A stretch of DNA of 64,000 bases from Maylandia zebra (lineage: Eukaryota; Chordata; Actinopteri; Cichliformes; Cichlidae): NCBI RefSeq assembly GCF_041146795.1, contig NC_135167.1, positions 1,290,954 through 1,354,953 of the forward strand, written 5' to 3'. Position 1 is the stretch's first letter; the number at the start of each line of letters is the position of its first letter. A program made the position numbers and the translations under genes. The notes beneath the pieces were generated by a model. The model made no database searches. It was given only the letters and a program-made list of their open reading frames with translations, and was not told where the DNA came from. Of this stretch, positions 47,901 to 59,700 are shown piece after piece.

Positions 47901-48567
47901 AACCCAGTGATCATCAAAATTCAATACATTCAATTATGGCTCCTACAGTCCATTTAAGTGCAGATCAGCAAACTGTGAGCGGTAAACTTTGAGTCTCCAT
48001 CACTCTGCTCTCTGCTGGGAAACTGTTGAACCAAACCAACACATAAGTTGCAATGAAGTGAAAATTCTTTGAAGCTTTGTGGAGTTGAGGGGACCGAAGC
48101 ATTTTAGCAGTCATGCGATGAACTTGAACCTCAGTCCCATCAGATATAATTTACTCTCAGTCTCCTCTTCAAGACAGGCAGAAATATTTCTAACTGGAAA
48201 CATTATTCAAATAATCCGTCAAAAATATAACACGAATCAACACAGTGGCCATTTCCATGGTGAGGAATGAAGAGAAACAGCTCCTAAAGCAACATATGTG
48301 ACTCTCCATCCACCCTCTTGTCTTCCAGGTGCAGCCATCGGAGGCATCTACAGCTGGAAGACCAGTGACGATTTCAAGCCTCTGCCTCAGATCCTGCGCG
48401 AGATGCCTCCTGCTCAATTGGACGAGCTCCTTAAATCAGTCATGGCTATTTTAGTTCATCTGAAATGGGAAACTGTAGAGGGCCTCATTGATTATGTGAT
48501 GAAAGACATTCCTCTCAAGAAAGCAATCATTGATGAGTTAAAGCGCAGGGTGAAAACTTTAACCTGA
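44961..48567 (+). CDS. C19orf12-like protein, diverged copy 3
   Basis: Two coding exons (44961-45123 and 48329-48567), with the split at the same glycine as the other copies, give 133 codons. The N-terminus MNDKIKKDLQQLLDKLWSEP is a charged helix. KVTMKNSVKGGIKTGG and the VVGGLVGGPPGFAVG hairpin follow copy 1 closely, with the GGPPG turn intact. After the hairpin come SWKTSDDFKPLPQILREMPP and a helix with LKWETVEGLIDYVM, as in copy 2. The tail is basic (KRRVKTL) and lacks the ELRAEVRY ending. A Met further upstream (44850) is possible if the earlier acceptor is used, but 44961 aligns with copies 1 and 2. The 3.2-kb intron is inflated by two hAT elements. Polyadenylation signals lie at 48629 and 48696. 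Likely functional; membrane role inferred from the family. Confidence 0.9.
45605..46794. mobile_element. Intact hAT MITE (family A) in copy 3 intron, TSD CAACAAAA
   Basis: Ends TAGTGATGGG and CCCATCACTA. The 8-bp duplication CAACAAAA is perfect on both sides (45597-45604 and 46795-46802). Arms are rich in paired AGAGCCGG/CCGGCTCT words. It is the undisturbed sister of the nested copy at 4852-7622 and shows what that element looked like before insertions. Confidence 0.9.
46906..47877. mobile_element. hAT MITE in copy 3 intron, TSD CCCATAAC
   Basis: The left end CAGTGTTGGGGAGTAAC pairs with a right end reading CAGTGTTGGGAAGGTTAC from the other strand. CCCATAAC is duplicated exactly (46898-46905 and 47878-47885). 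The sub-terminal regions contain many GGAATAC/GTATTCC words, a hallmark of a widespread fish family. A central open frame (47279-47638) has no domain. Confidence 0.9.
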
Positions 48568-49381
48568 GAACAGGTGTGCCGTGAGTTCTGGCTGCCTGCA
48601 GACTTTTCATGACAGTCAGGTCTCTGTGAATAAAGAGGTTTCATGTTGAACCCTGAAGCACACAGAGGAGAGAAAATCTTTCTTCATCTTTTTCAAATAA
48701 AACAAACTGATGAGCCTTTTTGTGTTTCCACAAATGTTCGCATTATAATGATTGAAGGTGCAGCGCTGCACGTGTACATTATGGATGTACACGTGCAGCC
48801 GACGATGATGCTGAAAGACCCGATGAAGTGATACAAGCTGCCGGTTCAGTTTAAGATCTACTTGAAACTGTAGGTAGAGTAGGTTGAAATCAAAGTCACG
48901 CACATACTGAACAAAATGACTTTGGGAGTTATAATTCGAGTACCATCTGCAAATTTATTTATTTCATATTTTTGTATTCGTGATAAAACTTGTCACATTT
49001 GTTTAACGCAGCATGACAGTTACATGGAAATAACATTTTCTTTTCTGTCTTTGTGACTCAAAATTTCATGTTAAAAGTTTCTCTACATGCGGGGGTGTCG
49101 TACCACGGTGGCTATCCCCGACGGGATCTAGCACGCGCTGGGCAGGGAGAGTGGACCCAGCTGACTCCGCCTCCATTACAACCAACTAGAGGTGGAAGTG
49201 ACGTTTGACTTTAGTGAAAAGGTGAAAGATGAGTGTCGTTACACTGTGGTTCAGTCTGTGGGTTACAACAGAAAATTATACATTTATTGTTCTCACCTGT
49301 TATCGGACGGGATAAATTAAAAAACAAAAACAGGACAGTTTGGCTGATAATTATTTGGATCCCACTGAAACTGTCTAAACC

Positions 49382-49631
49382 AGCGGTGCCCAACCTTTTT
49401 TGCATTACGGACCGGTTTAAATCCGACAGTATTTTCACAGACCGGCCTTTAAGGTGTCGCGGATAAATACAACAAAATAAAACCAGTACCGGTACCAAAA
49501 AAGATTTATTCATAACACACGTGAAAAGACCCAGGGAACCAAGTTAATGATAAAAACGATAAAAACCTTAAAAACCATAGCCAACCAAGTTCAGCTTTCG
49601 TGGCCCGGTCCATGGCCTGGGGGTTGGGGAC
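49382..49631. mobile_element. hAT-like MITE remnant
   Basis: The left end reads CAGCGGTGCCCAACC and the right end, from the other strand, CAGTCCCCAACCCCCAGG. This resembles the widespread vertebrate family starting CAGGGGTCCCCAACC. No clear target duplication, so the copy is old or truncated. Confidence 0.55.
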
Positions 49632-50346
49632 TGCAGCTCCAAAGAGCTCCAAAACTTCAGGAGTAGTTAGTCACTATAAGAAGTGTTTGTTAACTGAAAA
49701 TCAAGAATGATGGATGCCATTTGTCCCTGATTTGGAAAGCCCAGTGCATGCTCGCAACGCATGGGAAACAAATCCTGTCAGGGATACTTAGCGTGGAACG
49801 ACACGGGCACAGCTTGGAGGCTCAGCATGACCTTGAAACTTTCAACTAACCACACCAAAGTAAGCCGAGCTATGTCAAAGCTCGCAAACCCCCCAAAATT
49901 CCTTCAGAGGAACAACAACATGAAGGTGCTACTAACAGGATGGTGGAACTGAAGGTAGCGTTAAGAGAGTTGAGGACGCTTGGCTCGCAGTTTAAGTCCA
50001 GCATTGACAGCATTGGTAAAATGGGTGAGATGACCACCTGTGTCACAACACACCAGTTTGAGAGATCGAGCAGAAAGTAGAGCGCCGCCGCCTGCAGACA
50101 GAAGAACCTGAAGAACGTCTGGAGAGCAGCAGTGGCGAATTAGCAAAAGCAATGGAGCAAACTGCCTGGTCGAGGTGTGGCATGAACCGAATCCTGGAAA
50201 AGTGGAATACTCGTGTCACTATAGTACATTAAAAACTTGCTCCCCCATAGATTACTTCCCTGTGTCAAGAGAGCTGTTATCACAAATGAAAAACTGCTGG
50301 CACAGCTGTATAGTTATAAGTGACCATGGTCCTGTCTGTTAGCATT

Positions 50347-50617
50347 TACGGGTGGGTGGCTGTGGCTCAGGTGGAAGAGCAGATCATCTACTGATTAGAA
50401 GGCTGGTGGTTCGATCCTTGGCTTCCCCGGTCTGCATGTCAGATATCCTTGGGCAAGATACTGACCCCAAGCTGCCCTCTGATGCGCTCATCGGACTGTG
50501 ACTGTAGATGAGTTTGCACTTGTGAATGCATGAATGAGGCATGTTGTATAGAGCGCTTTGAGTACTCCAGGAGAGCAGAAAAGCACTCTATAAGAATCAG
50601 ACCATTTATATAGACGG
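50347..50617 (+). mobile_element. tRNA-derived SINE
   Basis: The 5' part has polymerase III box A-like TGGCTCAGGTGG and box B-like GGTTCGATCC at tRNA spacing. It is followed by an unrelated body and a LINE-like tail ending GCACTCTATAAGAATCAGACCATTTAT. It does not fold as a functional tRNA through the acceptor stem, and the long tail is typical of a retroposon. Confidence 0.7.
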
Positions 50618-51129
50618 AACAAAACGCTGAATTTATTACATACGTTAAAACCAGAACAGCATCGATTTTGGATCAAATACTGGCCAAACTAGTACCAACA
50701 TAAGCTGGGAGGAGAGGAGAATTAATCAGCTTTACAAGCTCCAACATTTAAAGAGAAAAAATGAAATGGAAATTTCAGGAAAACAGATTAAACTCTTGGA
50801 ACTTCAGCTTATTAAAAATAAAGACTACAACTACTCAAATCAACTTACTTCTTTTGACAGCAAAATATAACAAGTTACCCACTGACAAAGCGGAGAAAAA
50901 GCTCGCTCTGGCTCAAAACATCTTATTACAATCAAGGAGAAAAGGCTGGCAATGGGCACGGAGAACTCAGACATCACAGTCTGAGACAGCAATTAGGATA
51001 ATTCTTCAGGAAACCTAATAATAGACCCCCTAGAAACTTACAGTAGTTTTAAGGAACACCACACAGATCAGAATGTCTCAATTTGACCAAAACACATTTA
51101 TCAGTCATTTGCAATTTCACACAATGATG

Positions 51130-51675
51130 ATGAAAAATTTTTTTATTTATACAGCACCAAATCACAGCAGCAGTCTCCTCAAGGTGCTTTATACTGAAAA
51201 CCCCCAACAATCATATGAGCCCATGAAAGCACTTTGGCGACAGTGGGAAGGAAAAACTCCCTTTTAACAGGAAGAAACCTCCGGCAGAACCAGGCTCAGG
51301 GAGGGGCGGGGCCATCTGCTGTGATTGGTTGGGGTGAGAGAAGGAAGACAGGATAAAGACATGCTGTGGAAGAGAGACAGAGATTAATAACAGGTATGAT
51401 TCAATGCAGAGAGGTCTGTTAATACATAGTGAGTGAAGAAGAAACACCCAGTGCATCATGGGAATCCCCGGCAGCCTACGTCTATTGCAGCATAACTAAG
51501 GGAGGATTCAGGGTCACCTGGTCCAGCCCTAACTATATGCTTTAGCAAAAAGGAAAGTTTGAAGCCTAATCTTGAAAGTAGAGATAGTGTCTGTCTCCTG
51601 AATCCAAACTGGAAGCTGGTTCCACAGAAGAGGGGCCTGAAAACTGAAGGCTCTGCCTCCCATTCTACTTTTAAG
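51130..51675 (-). repeat. L2-type LINE 3' region, inverted
   Basis: Complement of the repeat seen at 52432-52810, continuing at its right end into the block shared with 13790-13860. It sits inside the decayed L1-like element. Confidence 0.75.
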
Positions 51676-52431
51676 AAAGCAGTCTTACATAAGGTGGAAA
51701 GATTAAATCTAGTTATAAAAACCCTTTTTATCAGTTCAACATAGGACTTAATTATCCAACCACTGATGTTAAATCAACTGACAAACTATGACCGTTTATT
51801 GAAGTAAGTCAAAGAAACACCTGAGCAATGGATAACTATGCCCATATCACCGATCAATGTTAAAATGTTAATGTCCAAAATGTTTAAAACAAACAAAAAC
51901 CCCACTAGTGACAGGTGGTATAAAGCCCACCACCCCTGTATCTCTTGGTCTCCCCAGTATGGACAAATACAGTTTGGACGTCAGCAGGAAGATCGGGTGG
52001 TGGCTTTAAAATATGGTTTGAGAGGAGCGTGAGGAGGATAGGTCTTTATCTAAATGGCAGCTTTCTAACATTTAATCAACGTTGTCAAACTTATAACAAC
52101 ACTAAAAAGATATTTTTTTTTAAATTACAGTTAAGACACTTGATTTGATCTAAACATATGCCTTCAACACCACTATCCAATCTCACACTCCGTAAGAAAA
52201 ACCCCACCATCGATCAGTTGGAGGCGTGGAGACGGGATATTCTGGAAAACATACAAGAAACAAAGGCTCGTTTAAAATCTCACAAACAGCCAGAGTCCAG
52301 AGAGTCTGGAATCCGAGACATTCCAGACTCATGTTGGAGACTTTCAGGAGAAAAAGGCTTCTTCACTCTGTATGGGACCGGTCAACACTGAAGAAACACT
52401 GGAAGACGTTAAAGTATAGTTAGGGCTGGAT

Positions 52432-52850
52432 CAGGTGACCCCGAATCCTCCTTTAGGTGTAGGCTGCCGGGGGATTCCCATGATGCACTGGGTGTTTCTT
52501 CTTCACTCACTATGTGTTAACAGACCTCTCTGCATTGAATCATATCTGCTATTAACCTCTGTCTCTCTTCCACAGCATGTCTTTATCCTGTCTTCCTTCT
52601 CTCACCCCAACCAATCGCAGCAGATGGCCCCGCCCCTCCCTGAGCCTGGTTCTGCTGGAGGTTTCTTCCTGTTAAAAGGGAGTTTTTCCTTCCCACTGTC
52701 GCCAAAGTGCTGCTCATAGTGGGTCATATGATTGTTGGGTTTTCTCTGTATGTATTATTGCAGGGTCGACCTTACAGTATAAGCACCTTGAGACGACTGT
52801 TGTGATTTGTCTCTGTCATCCAGACTAAATCTAATATTGTTGGTATGCAG
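52432..52850 (+). repeat. L2-type LINE 3' region
   Basis: Carries the same CGCAGCAGATGGCCCCGCCC core and downstream text as 32820-33048. A piece of its left edge (TTAGGGCTGGATCAGGTGACC) also occurs in ccne1 intron sequence near 18998-19020. Confidence 0.8.
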
Positions 52851-53390
52851 GCACCTTATGAAAACTGTGCTATAAGTGTATAACCTAACAGCATTATGTT
52901 TAACTCAAAGGAGGAAGGAGGATGACGATCCTGTCGTGGAGAAAAATGTATTTGCTGTCAACAGAAGTTACTGTTTGAAGCCGTAAACCATGTATTGCAC
53001 GGCTGGTTTCATATAAATCATTGTGTAAATCCATGTTGTGGTTTAAGAAAAACTAACAAAAATGTTTAAAACATGCTTTATTTTCACATTATTGAGAAAC
53101 TCTACACATCATTCACTATTCGTCTGTTATGTGACGTTTTTATTAGTGTAGAATTTAAGACAGAAAATTCCTTTTCATGGTAAGAAAAAAGAAATCAGAT
53201 ATTCATGTACAAATCTGAGGCAATTATATGAGTGCTGCGAAGTTTCAGCTTCATTTCTAAAAACACTTTTGAAGGTTTGAAAACATTTTATTATTTTTAT
53301 TCAAAGTGAAGCGAGATCGAGTTACCAGGAGGCTTTTTTTCCTTTTTGAATAAAAACAGCAGATTTCAGGTTATTAGTTTGTAAAATATG

Positions 53391-55137
53391 TTTATTTGTA
53401 AAAACACATTTGGATGTTGAAATGACATCACAGTGACATCAGCAGCCGTTTCTTCTGCTTCGATGGCGTGCGATCCTTCAGCGAGGCACACGTGACTGAG
53501 CGCGAGCGTCCGTCAGGAGCGACGACGGATTTTAAAGACGTAAAGTTCAGGAAACGCGACGAGCGGCTGCTTCGGCCTGAGCCGCCACACGGAGCTTCAA
53601 CGGGTCGCAAAACTTCGTCTACAGATTAGCTTCAGGACAGAAACTGAGAGGACGTCCAGCTACGACGGCGAGAGCTGGAAGCCACAGCGTGAGGTCAGAC
53701 CTTAAAGTTTCCTCGCTCTGAGGTGAAGCCGTGACGACTGAGCCCGTGGCATTGAACACTTCTCTATGGGCAGTAACGAGGAAGAACTCTGAGAGCTTCC
53801 TGCTGGGCCGACCAACGCTCAGACATCGTTTCATCGCCTCCTGAAAGCTCAAACTCACGTGTGCCAAACTGCAGCCGGGAGAGGCCAGGCTTCACCTGCT
53901 GGCTCAACAAGCTGCTTCCTGCCACGTACAGGACGTTCCTCCAACATCTCTAATATTTAGCACAAAGGCTGATGCGTCAGCAGAGACAAAGCTGAGCTTC
54001 AGTAATCAGAGTACCTGGCTCACTGTGTGCTGACAGCAGGGGCGAGCTGCGGGGTCAGCAGCCGATGAAGGCACAGGTGTAAAAGAGGCTGAACAGAGTT
54101 CACCTTGAAGGCACTGCAGGTGAGGCGTCTGACGGTCTCCTTTAAAACGATGGAGACTTTTTCATGAACCTGAAGCCGAAACGGTGACGGCGCCGCGTGA
54201 GGCGTAAACACCGGAAACAGCGTTTTTTTTCTGTCACATCGACGTCTGTGAGGCTGAAGCCCACGCGTGAACGCTCGCTCTGTACTAGTCACGTGTGCCG
54301 TCGCAGATCAGGATGAGGACACGTCACACAAACGCAGGAGATTCAGCAAACAGCGACAGAAATGTGAAGAGTGCAGCGGTGCTTTAAGGCAAACGTAGTG
54401 TGTGAGGCAGTGATTGAGGCTCTTTGTAAGGCCTTTATGTTCTCAGTAACAAACGTTCACAGACTCGACCATCTGGAGGTAAGAACGAGGCGAGGTCAAA
54501 GGCCACCTTTAACTCATGACTTTTGGGCCACGTCCCCTTCAAACCTACAAAGCCGTCTCCTTGTTCACCTCTGCACCTGCTGCAGATTCCTAGATGGCTC
54601 CCTGGAAGTCCCGCTCCAAACGGGAAGCTTGGATCCGTGGCTGGAGGAGCAGCATTCCCGTTTGGTGTCTGAAAGCGAGCCAACCGGTTCAGAGGTGCAC
54701 AAGAAGAACAGACGCGCTCCCATGACCTCATGACCTCCAGCACAATAAGAAGATCCTAGCTAGTGTTCTACGAGGACTTTTTGTCTTTGCTGAATTATCG
54801 TGTAAAATTTATGTGCAAAAGCAGAACCGCCCCAAGCATCTGAAGTCGTTGTTACACCAAAGACAGAAAAGCTGCGGCTTTTCCTCCCGAGGTAAACGAC
54901 GCCGACCTCTGATCGAGCGATTCTGGTTTGAAGGCGTGCGATTGGTGGGATTGTTCTCTAAAGGGAAAGGCGGCAGAGTCAGGACCTGCAGCGAGGCGCT
55001 CACAGTGAGGGACGATTAAAGCAGTGTGATTAGTAAAGCTGTGTGCAAAAATACATTTGGATTCATTCAGATGTAAAGCAAGAAAAATAAAAAAGACTTT
55101 ACACTGTACAGGAGCTGAGGTGTGAGAGGCGGCGAGT
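53391..55137 (-). other. ap2a2: Probable 3' untranslated region of ap2a2
   Basis: No coding exon and no recognisable transposon between the ap2a2 stop codon and minus-strand AATAAA signals at 53391-53396 and 53077-53082 (plus-strand TTTATT). The sequence is unique and fairly GC-rich, as expected of transcribed untranslated sequence. The exact end was not determined. Confidence 0.5.
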
Positions 55138-55263
55138 CTAAAACTGCTCTGAGAGCAGCTCGCAGAGTCTCTGAGACACCGAGTCCCTGCTGGTCCGGAG
55201 CGTGAGGCGGTACATCTGCACAGGAAGCACTCAGAGTTACACACAGGTGAGGGTTGCACACAG

Positions 55264-55346
<83 letters not shown>

Positions 55347-56704
55347 ACCTGAGCCTGCATGTTGGGCTCCAGTCTGAGCAGGCAGCCCACCTGAGTGGTC
55401 TTCGTGTGAACGACTCCCGCTCCGACAAAGTTCGCAGGATTGGGATCGACGCCGTCCAGCAGAGCGACACCGAAACCTAAAATCTGGAGAAAAATACATT
55501 TTCATATTCACACCGTGGGAATAAACGTGGACGCTTCGGTCAGCGTCTCTGCACGCCCGCGAGTCTCGCGGTCGCCACGCCGCAGCCTCACTCTGCTACC
55601 TGTGTGCCGACCTCAACTTCGATGTTTGTGCAGCAAATTCCTGATCACGTTTGTCTTATCTCCACAGGCTGAAGAGCGTATGCTGTAATCTGATTACTGC
55701 TATAATACAGCTATATTACTGTGTAACTCTGTGGCTCATCTGCACGACTCAGGTGGCTCACACCTGAACCGAGGGTCAGAGGAGGAGTTTATCCTCATCA
55801 AAACTCCAGCGTGTAACATCTGACCACTAGGTGTCAGTAGACTTTAGACACCTGAGCACAAACAGCTCGTTATCTTACTGCACCTGACGACATGCAGCAG
55901 CCTGAGGGGGCAGCTGCTGTGATTCTAGCTGCGGAAATAAAACTGAACAAAAACTTGTTTACAGCCAAAGTGATTTGTGTCTTTTTACCTTGGCCTTGGC
56001 GACCTCGGTGTCCATCGGGTGTTTGGCTTTGAAGATTTTCTGGACCTCCTGCTGAGGACTGCGGACAAACAGAAGGAAACGAGTCCTCGATTACTACGTG
56101 ACCCATTTGAACCCCGACCCGTTATCCAATCCTGAAAGCTCCTCACAGAAACACACTCGAGCTCTCTCAGATCGATCAGACGTAAAACAGAACAAATGTT
56201 TGGTGTCAGCGCTCGAATTCAGAGGCTGAAGTGTTTTCAGTCACAGCAGCGATCGACCATCGATCGGCGTATTGATCAGTGAAAGCTGCGCTTACGCTCC
56301 GAGCTGCTTCCAGCGCTGGAAGAAGTCCTGCGACATCATCTCTGTGGGCTGGAAGAACTTGTTGAGCATCACGGGGAGCTTCACAGCGATGTTCTGCAGG
56401 GCCCCACCATACCTGAACGTGAGCACACACACGCAGTCAGAAGTGAGCACACAAACACACACGTATGTATTTATATCCTTGCGGGGACATCTCATTGACA
56501 TAATGCTTTCCCTAGCCCCCACCCTACCCATCAAAAATGAGTGCCTGACCCTGAACCTAAGCAGAACCTAACTGTGACCCTGACACTAAAACCACATTTT
56601 GACTCTCAAAAATGCCTTCAAACTCCTGGGACCCGGATTTTGGTCCCCACGAGGATAGTAAACTACCAAGTTTTGGTCCCCATGAAGATGTTAATACCTG
56701 TGCG

Positions 56705-56747
<43 letters not shown>

Positions 56748-59700
56748 GAACTGGATGTTGAGCACCGGCGCATCGCTGAAGTCTGACACACACTCGATGT
56801 TCAGGATCTGCTGCATCTGAGCTCCGCCCTCTATCACGGGGTCGACCGCCTTCGAGTGGACGTTCAGCTGTGGACGCGACCGTTAAGGACTCTACTGAAG
56901 GTCACAGAGCTCCACATCATCAGAGACACAAACTCCTCTGAGTGAGCCTTCCTGATACTCACGGGGTTATTCTCCGACTACTGAGTGCACACGTCTGTGA
57001 TCAAACTCAAACTTTCAGCTGGATTTTATTCTTTTTAAACGCAGGACGTTACGGTTCAGGCCCCCGACACAAACACTAGCACCAAAGATTTAACGTGCGA
57101 GCGCATGACGTCCAACTCGTCTGCTCTGGTGTTTCAGTCTGCTCCACTCAGAGGTCAGCTTCATGCTATTGTAATTATAAACCTGCTCCCTGTTACTCTC
57201 GGCCGTGATGATGTGAGTGCACAGACACACAGTACAAACAGAGGACTGGTAGTAAACATGCATCAGCTTCCACAGCTCTGATGGAACAGGAAGTTCAGCG
57301 GGTATCTCACAGTCAGTTTCACCCACCGGGACGTCTTTGATCGCTCTGGAGATATTCTGATGTCACAGCATTTTAAATCTGCTCTGATTGGGTTTTCCTG
57401 CACTTTGGAGGCCGACGTTTGTTTTTCTGAACTTGTTTCAGGGGGGCGTGGTCGTCACAGGACACCACGCCCACAGACACAGAGATGCTAAAGAATCGGA
57501 TGCATTTCTGTAGAAAACAGAATATAAATATTTAAAGAGGGTCTCGTCACCTCTGCTCGGCTGTACTCGCCACCTGGGTCATGATGTTAAAGTTTCCCAA
57601 CCCTCTCCAGGGCCGCCTCGGCCCCCCGAGTGGTTTTCTGAGTCGTGCAGAGCTGAAGTGGGAGCTCCTCGTGCTCTGGTTCGCTGTGCTGAAGCAGAAT
57701 TACGAGGTTTGTCATGAAAGGATATGAGACTTGAGTGCGTCGCTGCTGCTCACTGAGGAGGAGAAGCTGAGGAACTGGGTGGACGTCTTGTTTCCGTAGA
57801 ACACATACATGCGACCTGCGAGGGTGACCGTCAAAGTCAGGCAGCAATAATAACAAAGCTTCACAGAAAAAACAAAGATAACGAGATTTTAGCCTGAGTC
57901 TGGCAGGAGGAGGTTGTGCTTTTTAAACCTCGATTTAACGAGCGGCTGCTCACCGAGGTTCTGCCGGTACTCAGACTTCAGCCCGATCTGTAGCAGCTGG
58001 TTCTCGTAGATCACGCCGTTGTTCTTACAAACAAACCTGGAAGAAGGAAAACGTGACGACAGTTACACAAAGGAAACGTCTGTGTGAAGAAGAGACATCA
58101 TCGTAAGGCCGAGCACGGCGGTAAAGCTCGGCCACGCCCACAGGTTTAGCGATCTGTTCATTCACTTCATCTTGTGCAGATCTCAGAGCGGCCACTGGAA
58201 TGACTCGCATCGCTAACAACGAGGAACGACGGCGTACAGAGGTAAACGCGGCATTCGGTGATGTCAGAGGCTAACCTCCTGTCAGGCCGTGCATCCCGCT
58301 CTCTGCAGCAGCGGGATGCACGGCACTGCAAAGAAACCTGCGGCAGTTTGTATGTTGAGAGTTTCACACCGTCTGGTTCAAGGTGTGCAAACAGCAGGCG
58401 TGACACAGCTTCACACACACAGCCGAGGTCACGTGCAACCTGCCTGCTTCACACAACACTCACAACACGACACTTTTATGTCACGTTACACGGGCATCCT
58501 CGTGGACGACTCTGCAGCGCTGTGAGAGCGGCGTGAGCACCTCCATCGACACACGGTCACCCTGAGGTCACACGGTAAACCCAAGAGCTCAGTCTCGGTC
58601 TCTACAGGCCTCAGTTAGCGTGAGAAAGGTCAAAGTTCATGGCTGTTTGCAAAGCTGCAGCAGTGGTCAGCCTTCAGACAGCTGTGCATGAACCAACGCT
58701 GCAAACCTGAACGCGCTGCAGCATCGCTGAGACGAGACAGACTCACAGAAACATCAGTGCAGGTCACTGCAGCTGAACCCCACCTGGGGAAGTTCTCCTC
58801 CGATACGTCTGTGGCTGCAGCGGGGGCGGAGCTCTCGGAAAACACGTCGATGAGCAGATTGGCTCCTGATGAGGGGGCGGGGTTTAGATTCAGGACATCC
58901 GTAAAAGAGTGGGTGGAGCTCTGGAAGACAGATACCAGCAAACAAAGTGAGAACAGGTGGAGGTGTGAACTACACCCTCCTGCCAGGATTGAATCTCTGC
59001 TTTCACCAATGAATCGATTCACAGCTGATCGAGCAGCGCGCTCATCAGTGCAGCTACTGTTTACCAAGTCAGGCTGACAGCACCATGTTCCTATCAGAGG
59101 AGGAGGGGCGGGGCCTGTCAGGAGGGAGAAGGTCATCCAACAGTGAAGAAGAAGACAGACAGAGTTTGAAGATGAAGGACGAGCTGCTAAAGGCAGCCTG
59201 CGCACGCAGACTGCAATAGCGACCTGCTGCAGGCTTTTAAACAGGTATGGGCAGATTTCACAGCAGCCAATCACAGCTCTGCTTCTGTGGTTACCTTGTT
59301 CGTGGTGTCGGTGTTCTCGCTGTGCTCCGTGCTGCCGTTGACGCTGCGGCGACTATCGTCCATGTCTGGCAGTTTTCCGGGTCCTTTCTTCTTCTTCAGC
59401 TTGGCCAGAATGGAGGACTCCCTCTCCGGGAACGGCGGCATTTCCTCCAGGACGGTGGCCTGTGCAGAGAAACAGGAAGTCAGTTAGCATCAGTGCTAGT
59501 TCACGACAGATGTCGCCACGTCGGCGGGTCTTATAGCTGGGGGGTTAACGCACCAGGATGTCGGTGCTGGCGATGCAGCTGAGCCTCAGGTACTCGACGG
59601 CTCGCTGCTGAAGCTCCACGTCTGCGTTGCGCAGCTGGCTGTCGGAGCGCAGGACGTCCTGGATGGTGGCTTTCACTTCTGGAAACAAGTTGATGAACTT

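Larger units (their letters stand above)
49750..52150 (+). mobile_element. Decayed L1/Tx1-like LINE, interrupted by SINE and L2 fragment
   Basis: Broken coding text of one LINE appears in order on the plus strand: a coiled-coil ORF1-like part (about 49750-50160), an endonuclease end (about 50215-50345, reading SPIDYFPVSRELL then VISDHGPV), reverse-transcriptase linker text (50700-51060) and a C-terminal piece near 52060-52145 reading FFKLQLRHLI. Stops and frameshifts are frequent. A SINE (50347-50617) and an inverted L2 3' fragment (51130-51675) interrupt it. Clade call is from motif phrases only. Confidence 0.55.

Noticed and set aside
50347-50430. Possible tRNA gene
   Set aside because: Box A and box B are present but the acceptor stem does not close and a LINE-like tail follows, so it is a SINE.
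54852-55511. 219-codon minus-strand open frame
   Set aside because: It runs through the CA repeat (a His-Thr run) and is out of frame with the ap2a2 exons it overlaps.
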